Below the pieces are notes generated by a model, which saw only the letters and a program-made list of their open reading frames with translations, searched no databases and was not told the DNA's origin. Shown in pieces: positions 45,631 through 51,464 of a stretch of DNA of 64,000 nucleotides. Source of the DNA: Streptomyces ruber (lineage in GTDB: Bacteria; Actinomycetota; Actinomycetes; Streptomycetales; Streptomycetaceae); NCBI RefSeq assembly GCF_014648075.1, contig NZ_BMQK01000010.1:1-64000 (forward strand), written 5' to 3'. Every line of letters starts with the position of its first letter. Positions within the stretch are counted from its first letter, which is position 1. The translations under genes and the position numbers were made by a program.

Positions 45631-46779
45631 TCAGCCTCCTCCGAACAGGTAGGCTCTGCGCCGCATCAGGAGGATGAACACCGGCACTCCGACGAGCGCG
45701 GTGATGACTCCCAGGGGCAGCTCGCGCGGGGCGACGAGGGTCCGGGAGACCAGGTCGGCCCACACCATGAAGACCGCACCGGCCAGGGGGGCGACGGCCA
45801 GGACCCGGGCGTGGCCGGCGCCGACCGCCATACGCACCAGGTGCGGCACGACCAGTCCGACGAAGCCGATGGCACCGCTGGTGGCGACCATGGCACCGGT
45901 GACCAGCGACGCGACCACGAGAAGCTCCTTGCGGTGCCGGTCCGGGTCGACACCCAGACTCGCGGCGGTCTCGTCGCCGAGGGCCATGACGTCCAGTACG
46001 CGGCTGCGCCGGTGCAGCAGCACCACGCCCAGCAGCACGACCGCGGTGACCACGGGGAGCGCGCCCCAGGTGGCGGCGCCGAAGCTGCCCATCGTCCAGT
46101 ACAGGACCGTGCTGGTGGCCTCGCTGTCGGGGGCCAGGTAGACGATCACGCTCATCAGCGCCTGGAACCCCAGCGACATGGCCACCCCGGTCAGCACGAG
46201 GCGCAGCGGCGACAGGCCACCCCGGCCGGCCGCGGCGGCGTACACCAGCAGGGACGCCGCCAGCGCGCCGACGAAGGCGCCGACGGACATCGCGTGGACG
46301 CCCAGTGCCGCCAGTCCGCCCGTGACCGTGACGGCGACCGCGCCCACGGAGGCGCCCGAGGAGACGCCCAGCACGAAGGGGTCGGCCAGGGCGTTGCGCA
46401 CCATCGCCTGGACGGCGACGCCGACGGCGCTCAGCCCCGCTCCCACCAATGCCGCCAGCAGGACGCGCGGGGTGCGGATCTGCCAGACGATCTGATAGGC
46501 GGTCACCTCGTCCGCCGCGATACGGCCGCCGCTGAGCGCGGCCCACAAGTACCGGGCGGTGTCACCCGGTGCGATCACGGCGGAGCCCATGCCGATGGCC
46601 AGGAGGACGGACACGGCGAGGAGTACGGCCAGCAGAGCGCACGTCAGCGCCGTTCCCGTACGGGAGCCGGGCCGGCCGCGGGCATCCGCCGGGCCGGCAG
46701 GGTGCGTCGGCCCGTCCGGCGCCGAGCCGTCGACGCCGTCGACGGCTTCCGACGGCGGGGTGGTCGCGGGCGGGGACAT
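45631..46779 (-). CDS. FecCD-type permease of the metallophore ABC importer
   Basis: 382 residues from the ATG at 46779. A longer frame exists, but it would run almost to the Zur-type box and lacks a ribosome binding site. A disordered Pro/Asp-rich N-terminus is followed by about ten membrane segments. RTPRVLLAALVGAGLSAVGVAVQAMVRNALADPFVLGVSSGA is the conserved FecCD opening, here described by its start RTPRVLLAALVGAG at about residue 100. VPHLVRM and ELPLGVITALVGVPVF close it. A single permease gene implies a homodimer as in BtuC. It moves a chelated metal, not a bare ion. First gene of the importer operon, it lies 67 bases from the Zur-type box. Confidence 0.92.
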   Translation of the reverse strand: MSPPATTPPSEAVDGVDGSAPDGPTHPAGPADARGRPGSRTGTALTCALLAVLLAVSVLLAIGMGSAVIAPGDTARYLWAALSGGRIAADEVTAYQIVWQIRTPRVLLAALVGAGLSAVGVAVQAMVRNALADPFVLGVSSGASVGAVAVTVTGGLAALGVHAMSVGAFVGALAASLLVYAAAAGRGGLSPLRLVLTGVAMSLGFQALMSVIVYLAPDSEATSTVLYWTMGSFGAATWGALPVVTAVVLLGVVLLHRRSRVLDVMALGDETAASLGVDPDRHRKELLVVASLVTGAMVATSGAIGFVGLVVPHLVRMAVGAGHARVLAVAPLAGAVFMVWADLVSRTLVAPRELPLGVITALVGVPVFILLMRRRAYLFGGG

Positions 46780-46846
46780 GTGACCGGCCTCTCGAACTCG
46801 GGGAACGGCGTGCGTTCCGCCTCTGCGGCCACAATCTCCCATCAGC

Positions 46847-46861
46847 TGAAAATGATTGTCA
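46847..46861. promoter_or_regulatory. Zur-type box upstream of the chelate importer operon
   Basis: TGAAAATGATTGTCA, a near-perfect palindrome in an AT-rich island, differing at two or three positions from TGAAAATCATTTTCA. It is the same kind of site as at 40132-40146 and precedes the permease start by 67 bases. The occurrence of two such sites at exactly the two promoters of one putative metallophore locus is what makes each credible. Confidence 0.75.
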
Positions 46862-46880
46862 AGTTATTTGATTGTCGTGC

Positions 46881-46936
46881 GGGACCGCCGTGTACGGGAC
46901 CGCCGTGTACGGGACCGCCGCGTACGGGACCGCCGC
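46881..46936 (+). repeat. 15-bp tandem repeat beside the importer promoter
   Basis: GGGACCGCCGTGTAC is repeated at 46881-46895, 46896-46910 and (with one change) 46911-46925, then partially to 46936. It lies just beyond the Zur-type box, between the importer promoter and the His-rich gene's terminator. It opens a plus-strand frame reading VRDRR repeats, which I do not think is expressed. Confidence 0.85.
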
Positions 46937-46954
46937 CCGAGGACCACGACGGGA

Positions 46955-46984
46955 CGGGCCCGCGCACGGACCGGCGCGGGCCCG
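46955..46984 (-). terminator. Terminator of the His-rich protein gene
   Basis: CGGGCCCGCGC and GCGCGGGCCCG pair as an 11-bp stem with an eight-base loop, six bases past the stop of the minus-strand gene at 46991. Confidence 0.65.
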
Positions 46985-46990
46985 CCGTCG

Positions 46991-47290
46991 TCAGTGGTCG
47001 TCCCAGTGCCCCTCATGGGCGGCGTGGCGGTGCCCCTCGTGGACGTAGTCCATGTGGTCTCCGTGCGGCACCGCGACATGACCGCACCCGACGCGGTGTT
47101 CGTGACGGTGGGGTTCGTGGGCGGTGTGACCGGCGGTCTCGCATTCGTCGGTGTGGTCCCCGTGCATCCGGTGCAGGTGCCCGTCGTGGACGTAGTCGAC
47201 GTGGTCGCTGTGCGGCACTTCCACGTGACCGCAGCCTTCGCCGTGCCGGTGCGGGTGGTCGGCGTGCGGAGTGTGCGCGGTGGCGGTCAT
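46991..47290 (-). CDS. Small histidine-rich, probably metal-binding protein
   Basis: 99 residues, of which 27 are His and 3 Cys. It consists of two imperfect copies of one unit. The first has GCGHVEVPHSDHVDYVHDGH, the second GCGHVAVPHGDHMDYVHEGH. Each is followed by an HxxHxxH tail. No signal peptide or membrane helix is visible, so it should be cytoplasmic. A perfect AAGGAGG ribosome binding site precedes ATG 47290. The composition strongly suggests binding of Zn, Ni or Cu, perhaps as a store or chaperone. I recall similar unnamed proteins in other streptomycetes. It has its own promoter, and no Zur-type box was seen in front of it. Confidence 0.85.
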   Translation of the reverse strand: MTATAHTPHADHPHRHGEGCGHVEVPHSDHVDYVHDGHLHRMHGDHTDECETAGHTAHEPHRHEHRVGCGHVAVPHGDHMDYVHEGHRHAAHEGHWDDH

Positions 47291-47553
47291 GGCGCCTCCT
47301 TCTGCCTGTTCCCTTCTCCTTTCCAGTCTGCCGCTCCTCCACCCCGGCCGGCATCCCGCCCGCAGCTACGCTACAGAATTCCCCCAGTGCTGCGGCAGGA
47401 AAGGGCGGGCCGGATGTTCTCCGGGAATTCGGTGAGGTGCGACGGGCTGACGGTCTGACCGGAATCAGTCCTTACCAGGGAACGGAAGCGGGTATTCCCT
47501 GAGTCGAGTAGTCGGCTTTTCCACAGAACTCGAAGAACAGGGAGACTGGCCTG

Positions 47554-47658
47554 ATGAGCAACATTCCTGCACCTCAGACCTGCGGCATGGACTGCACCTG
47601 CGGCCCGGCGTGCGGGTGTGGCTGTCAGAGCGGCAATCCGTGCAACTGCGGCGGCTAG
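47554..47658 (+). CDS. Metallothionein-like cysteine-rich peptide, 34 aa
   Basis: A very short gene with a GGGAG ribosome binding site nine bases before ATG 47554 and a terminator hairpin directly after TAG 47656. The peptide has 8 cysteines in 34 residues, arranged CxxxCxC-xxx-CxCxC-x5-CxC (QTCGMDCTCGPACGCGCQS, then PCNC), with no aromatic residue. That is the hallmark of a metallothionein able to hold a Zn, Cd or Cu cluster. It lies close to the His-rich protein and the Zur-box importer, which fits a role in buffering zinc. Short size means it could be missed by gene callers. Family assignment is by composition only. Confidence 0.8.
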   Translation: MSNIPAPQTCGMDCTCGPACGCGCQSGNPCNCGG

Positions 47659-47673
47659 GAGCGGCGCCCCCGG

Positions 47674-47704
47674 AAGGGCCGGCCGCATCGGTGGTCGGCC
47701 CTTT
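47674..47704 (+). terminator. Terminator of the metallothionein-like gene
   Basis: AAGGGCCGGCC pairs with GGTCGGCCCTTT (one G-U pair) around an eight-base loop and starts 16 bases after the stop codon. The stem ends in a short T-run. Confidence 0.75.
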
Positions 47705-47859
47705 GCCCGTCGAGCGGTCGTATGTGACTTCAGTCCGTACTGAACCGCGGCTGCCCGTTTGTATTCCGAGGCACTTCTCGAACGGCGAACGGTGTGCAAT
47801 CAGCGCATCAGAACGGCGTGGAGCGGGGCCGGCCGGGCCTGCCGACCGGGGCGGTGCGG

Positions 47860-48420
47860 GCGGCGGGGTCCGGCTGGAGGAGGAGCAGGTGAGGTCGTCG
47901 GCCTGAGTGGTGCGTCCGGTGTGCCCGTGGAGCAGTTGCAGGAGGCGGTCGAGGGCTTCGTCGAGGGCGGGCGCGTTCAGCGCGGCCAGGGCGTGCCGGT
48001 CGAGGGGGAAGAACGTGTCATCGGCGGCGCGGGCCTCGGCGAGGCCGTCGGTGTGCGGCAACAACCGTTGATGCGGGGTGAGTTGCGCGCGGTGCATCCG
48101 GGGGTCGGGGGCCAGTCCCAGGGGCGGTGACGGGTGGGGCGGCGCCGGCGGGGCGAGACGGCGGCCGACCCGCAGGGGGGCGGGTGGCCGCAGTTGACCA
48201 GCCGGACCTCGCCCGGGCGCAGGTCGGCGAGGAGGAGGGGGACGAAGTCCTCCGCTTCCAGGTGGGCGTGCAGACGTGTGTCGAGGGTGCGGGCGAGACG
48301 GACGAGGTCGGCCTCGTCCGGCGCGGCGTCGCGGAAGGCGGCACGGAGGACGGAGGCCAGCCGTGCGGCGGCTGGGCCGTGCCCCTTCACGTCGGCCAGG
48401 ATCAGGTCACCGAGGGCGAC
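47860..48420 (-). pseudogene. SpoIIE/RsbU-type protein phosphatase remnant
   Basis: Reading the minus strand with two frame changes (near 48200 and 48110) gives the C-terminal part of a PP2C-like SpoIIE phosphatase. GDLILADVKGHGPAAARLA is the metal-binding GDVxGHG motif, then VRLVNCGHPPP, then the third-frame LTPHQRLLPHTDGLAEARAAD (the LYTDGLxEAR motif), and TTQADDLTC near the end. The N-terminal sensor and start of the catalytic domain are missing beyond 48420, where unrelated plus-strand sequence begins. It cannot encode an active enzyme. Confidence 0.85.
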
Positions 48421-48552
48421 CCGACGGTGCTGGTGTCGAGCCCGATCACGATCGTCCTGTACCTCGTGCTCGCACTCGGCGTCACCGGTCTGCTGGTCCA
48501 GCGCGCCCGGAACCGCCGCCGGACCGCGGCTCAGCAGCCCGTCCCGTCCTGA
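48421..48552 (+). pseudogene. C-terminal fragment of an unidentified membrane protein
   Basis: A plus-strand tail of about 43 residues, SSPITIVLYLVLALGVTGLL, followed by basic QRARNRRRT and a stop at 48552. A strong terminator hairpin sits directly behind it. It looks like the last transmembrane helix and cytoplasmic tail of a transporter (a TctA-like permease is one possibility), fused by deletion to the phosphatase relic. No start codon belongs to it. Confidence 0.5.
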
Positions 48553-48556
48553 CCCG

Positions 48557-48587
48557 CCGGGCCGGCCCGCGTCGCGGGCCGGCCCGG
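48557..48587. terminator. Perfect 14-bp terminator hairpin
   Basis: CCGGGCCGGCCCGC is followed after a three-base loop by its exact complement. It lies between the membrane-protein fragment (plus) and the TerD gene stop (minus), so it can terminate the TerD transcript as well. Confidence 0.75.
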
Positions 48588-48613
48588 TCACGAATGGTGC
48601 GCGGAGCCGGGTG

Positions 48614-49189
48614 TCAGACGTCGACGCCGTAGTCGGCGGCGATGCCGCGCAGGCCGGAGGCGTACCCCTGGCCGACCGCGCGGAACTTCCACTCGCCGCC
48701 GTACCGGTACAGCTCGCCGAAGACCATCGCGGTCTCCGTGGAGGCGTCCTCGGAGAGGTCGTAGCGGGCGATCTCCCGGTCGTCCGCCTGGTTCACCACC
48801 CGGATGAAGGCGTTGCGCACCTGGCCGAAGCTCTGTCCGCGCGCGTCGGCCTCGTGGATGGAGACCGGGAACACGATCTTCGCGACCTCGGCCGGCACCG
48901 CGGCCAGGTCCACCTCGATCGACTCGTCGTCGCCCTCGCCCTCACCGGTCAGGTTGTCACCGGTGTGCTCCACCGAGCCGTCCGGGCTCCGCAGGTTGTT
49001 GTAGAAGACGAAGTGCCGGTCGGAGACGACCTTGCCGGACGCGTCGCAGAGCAGGGCGGAGGCGTCCAGGTCGTGGTCGGCGCCGGTGGTGGTGCGCACG
49101 TCCCAGCCGAGGCCGACCCGGACGGCGCTCAGGCCCGGCGCCTCCTTGCTCAGCGACACGTTGCCACCCTTGGCCAGGGTGATTCCCAT
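48614..49189 (-). CDS. TerD-family stress protein
   Basis: 191 residues, the usual TerD length, beginning MGITLAKGGNVSLSKEAPGL after a GGGAGGA ribosome binding site. The two calcium-binding clusters are readable as DHDLDASALLCDASGKV and GDDESIEVDLAAVP. The end carries FGELYRYGGEWKFRAVGQGY. TerD proteins are cytoplasmic or membrane-associated calcium binders linked to tellurite, oxidative and phage stress. Streptomycetes carry many copies. It stands alone here, without TerC or other ter genes. A TTGCGCAA-containing promoter region separates it from a small divergent gene. Confidence 0.95.
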   Translation of the reverse strand: MGITLAKGGNVSLSKEAPGLSAVRVGLGWDVRTTTGADHDLDASALLCDASGKVVSDRHFVFYNNLRSPDGSVEHTGDNLTGEGEGDDESIEVDLAAVPAEVAKIVFPVSIHEADARGQSFGQVRNAFIRVVNQADDREIARYDLSEDASTETAMVFGELYRYGGEWKFRAVGQGYASGLRGIAADYGVDV

Positions 49190-49272
49190 GGTTCGTCCTC
49201 CCGACTGTCCCGACTGTGAGCTGCCCGCGGGGACACTTGGCCCCGGAAGCGACATCGACCCTACCGCCACAG

Positions 49273-49288
49273 TTGCGCACTTGCGCAA
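49273..49288. promoter_or_regulatory. TTGCGCAA motif in the terD divergent promoter
   Basis: TTGCGCAC immediately followed by the palindrome TTGCGCAA, between terD and the small gene at 49308. The same octamer recurs at 49823-49830 between tatA and the LCP gene, which suggests a common regulator. The regulator is unknown. Confidence 0.4.
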
Positions 49289-49307
49289 CCCATAAGCTGT
49301 GCTGGTG

Positions 49308-49535
49308 ATGAACACCGATGCGATGAAGCGGGAGACCGCGGTGCTCGACGGAGGGCCCGCGGACGGAGCGCGCACGAAGGTCACCGGCCGCCCCTGGGTG
49401 CTCCAGGTGACCTGCCCGTGCCCGACGGACACCACACCGGACGGTGTGCGCGTGGAGGCGGTGTACGTCTACCGCCGCGACCCGCACGTGGAGACCGAAC
49501 CGCTGCGGTACGGCTTCGACGTGGCCAGCCCCTGA
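49308..49535 (+). CDS. Small hypothetical protein, 75 aa
   Basis: Begins MNTDAMKRETAVLDGGPADG and ends YGFDVASP. It has a hydrophilic beta-rich pattern (RTKVTGRPWVLQVTCPCPTD, VRVEAVYVYRRDP) and no signal or membrane segment. The DGGP-DG start is shared by many short actinobacterial proteins I remember as unnamed. The chosen ATG at 49308 is preceded by in-frame GTG, CTG and GTG codons, so the true start could be nine bases earlier. It is divergent from terD and converges on tatA. Function is unknown. Confidence 0.6.
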   Translation: MNTDAMKRETAVLDGGPADGARTKVTGRPWVLQVTCPCPTDTTPDGVRVEAVYVYRRDPHVETEPLRYGFDVASP

Positions 49536-49552
49536 CGGCGGCCGCGCGGAAC

Positions 49553-49753
49553 TCAGCGCGCCGGGTCGCCGCCGTCACCGGGGCGGCCCGGTGCCGCGTC
49601 GTCCTCCTTCATGGCCCGGGCCTCGCTCCTGAGGATGCGCACCGACCTGCCCAGCCCGCGCGCCGCCTCCGGCAGCTTCTTCGACCCGAACAGCACGATG
49701 ACCACGATCGCCACGATCAGCAGGTGCCAGGGCTCCAGTCCGTTGCGCAGCAT
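49553..49753 (-). CDS. tatA: Twin-arginine translocase subunit TatA
   Basis: 66 residues with the TatA layout. A short periplasmic N-terminus (MLRNGLEPW) is followed by one membrane helix LLIVAIVVIVLFG, the hinge SKKLPEAARGLGRSVRIL, and an amphipathic, then acidic tail. FGSKKLPE is the conserved FGxxKLPE box. TatA forms the pore for folded, twin-arginine proteins. It is a stand-alone copy without tatC or tatB nearby, probably an extra paralogue. An AAGGGG ribosome binding site precedes ATG 49753. Confidence 0.93.
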   Translation of the reverse strand: MLRNGLEPWHLLIVAIVVIVLFGSKKLPEAARGLGRSVRILRSEARAMKEDDAAPGRPGDGGDPAR

Positions 49754-49822
49754 TTCGCCGCCCCTTCGCTCCGGGCGGCGGCACACCCCGCGGGCCCGTC
49801 CGCCACCATGATGGTTGCTATA

Positions 49823-49830
49823 TTGCGCAA
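49823..49830. promoter_or_regulatory. TTGCGCAA motif in the tatA/LCP divergent promoter
   Basis: Second copy of the octamer found at 49281, embedded in GTTGCTATATTGCGCAACTG and followed by ACAACTGT repeats. Being divergent between tatA and the LCP gene, it may control either. Confidence 0.35.
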
Positions 49831-49894
49831 CTGTACAACTGTGGGGAGGGTCGGTTCGTCCCCTCCGTACGAGTCGGACGGATGAGGGGCGCCC

Positions 49895-51439
49895 ATGACC
49901 ACCACCAGCGATCCAGCCACCCCCACGCGCCGCCGGCGCCGGGCGGCACCTCCGCGCCGTGGCGGAGCGCGCGGCGGCCGCACCGCACGGCGCGGCAGGC
50001 GCGGCCCTCTGCGCACGGTGCTTCTCGTCGCGCTGGCCGTCACGGTGCTCGGCACCGCCGGCCTCGGCTGGATCTACCTCAGGCTCAGCGGCAACGTCAC
50101 CACCTTCGACGGCGACGGCCTGTCCAGGAACCGTCCCGACGCCGCCTCCTCCAAGGGTGAGAACGTCCTGGTCATCGGCTCGGACGCGCGGACCGACGGC
50201 AACGACGCGCTCGGCGGCGGCAGCAAGGACGACGTCGGCCGCTCCGACACCGCGTTCCTCCTGCACGTCCACGCCGACCACCAGCACGCCACAGCCGTCT
50301 CCGTGCCCCGCGACACCCTGGTCACCATCCCGCCGTGCCGGCTGCCCGACGGGTCCTGGACCCGGACCCGGACCGGTGCGCAGTTCAACGCGGCCTTCTC
50401 GGTCGGGCAGCGCCCCGAGGGCAACCCCGCCTGCACCCAGAACACGGTGGAGGAGCTCACCGGGCTCCGCGTCGACCACACCGTCGTCGTCGACTTCAAG
50501 GGCTTCGCGGCGCTGACGGAGGTCGTGGGCGGGGTGCGGGTCTGCGTGCCCGGCGACGTGTACGAGCAGGACCTCGACCCCAACCGCCGCACGCGCGGCA
50601 AGCTGCTGTTCCACCAGGGCGAGCAGACCGTCTCCGGTCAGGACGCACTGAACTACGTCCGCATCCGGCACGGCATCGGCGACGGCTCCGACATCGGCCG
50701 CATCAAACGCCAGCAGGCCTTCGTCGCCAGCCTGCTCGCGAAGATCAGGAGCGACGGGCTCACACCGGCCAGGCTGCTGCCGCTCGCCGACGCCGCCACC
50801 AGGTCGATGACCGTCGATCCGGGGCTGGGCACGGCGGACAAGCTGATCTCCTTCGCCATGTCGCTGAAGGACATCGACCTGCACGACACCAAGTTCGTCA
50901 CGCTCCCCTGGCGGTACGAGGGCAACCGCATCGCCGTCGTCCAGCCCGACGCCGACCAGCTGTGGGCCGCGCTCAGGGCCGACCGCACCGTCGACGGAAC
51001 GGACGCCGGCGGCGGGAGGACCGCGACGGCGTCCGCCTCCGCGTCGCCCGACGCGCGGGGGGATGTCTCCGGCGACGGCATCGAGGTCGCCGTCTACAAC
51101 GGCACCACCCGGCCGGGGCTGGCCTCCCGCGCCGCGTCGTCGCTCACCGGGCACGGCTTCACCGTCACCGGCACCGCGAACGCGAGCAGCCAGGACCACG
51201 CCACCACCGTGATCGAGTACGGCGCGGGCCGGGAGTCCGAGGCGAGGACGGTCGCCCGGCTCTTCCCCGGAGCCGGTCTCCGGTCCGTCGGCGGCACCGG
51301 TCTCGGCGTGGTCCTGGGCGAGTCCTACGCCGCGGACGACGACTCCGCCTCGCCGGCTCCGACCGCCCTGCCCACCTCGGTCGCGGACGGTGCCCGCTCC
51401 GCCGACGACGACCTGTGCGCCGACCTGTCGTACGGATGA
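49895..51439 (+). CDS. LytR-CpsA-Psr (LCP) family cell-wall glycopolymer transferase
   Basis: 514 residues. A long basic cytoplasmic N-terminus precedes one membrane helix (LRTVLLVALAVTVLGTAGLGWIY, about residues 44-66). The LCP domain shows NVLVIGSDAR, RSDTAFLLHVHAD, the basic loop VSVPRDTLVTIPPC, and NYVRIRHGIGDGSDIGRIKRQQ, the conserved arginine cluster. A LytR_C domain follows (VAVYNGTTRPGLASRAA). These enzymes sit outside the membrane and attach teichoic or other phosphorylated glycopolymers to peptidoglycan. Start ATG 49895; the upstream region is shared with tatA. Confidence 0.93.
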   Translation: MTTTSDPATPTRRRRRAAPPRRGGARGGRTARRGRRGPLRTVLLVALAVTVLGTAGLGWIYLRLSGNVTTFDGDGLSRNRPDAASSKGENVLVIGSDARTDGNDALGGGSKDDVGRSDTAFLLHVHADHQHATAVSVPRDTLVTIPPCRLPDGSWTRTRTGAQFNAAFSVGQRPEGNPACTQNTVEELTGLRVDHTVVVDFKGFAALTEVVGGVRVCVPGDVYEQDLDPNRRTRGKLLFHQGEQTVSGQDALNYVRIRHGIGDGSDIGRIKRQQAFVASLLAKIRSDGLTPARLLPLADAATRSMTVDPGLGTADKLISFAMSLKDIDLHDTKFVTLPWRYEGNRIAVVQPDADQLWAALRADRTVDGTDAGGGRTATASASASPDARGDVSGDGIEVAVYNGTTRPGLASRAASSLTGHGFTVTGTANASSQDHATTVIEYGAGRESEARTVARLFPGAGLRSVGGTGLGVVLGESYAADDDSASPAPTALPTSVADGARSADDDLCADLSYG

Positions 51440-51464
51440 CGCCGTGCCGTGGGGACGACGCCGG

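Noticed and set aside
46856..47458. Plus-strand frame reading VRDRR repeats opposite the His-rich gene
   Set aside because: The repeats come from the 15-bp DNA repeat. The opposite strand has a perfect ribosome binding site and a structured His-rich product.
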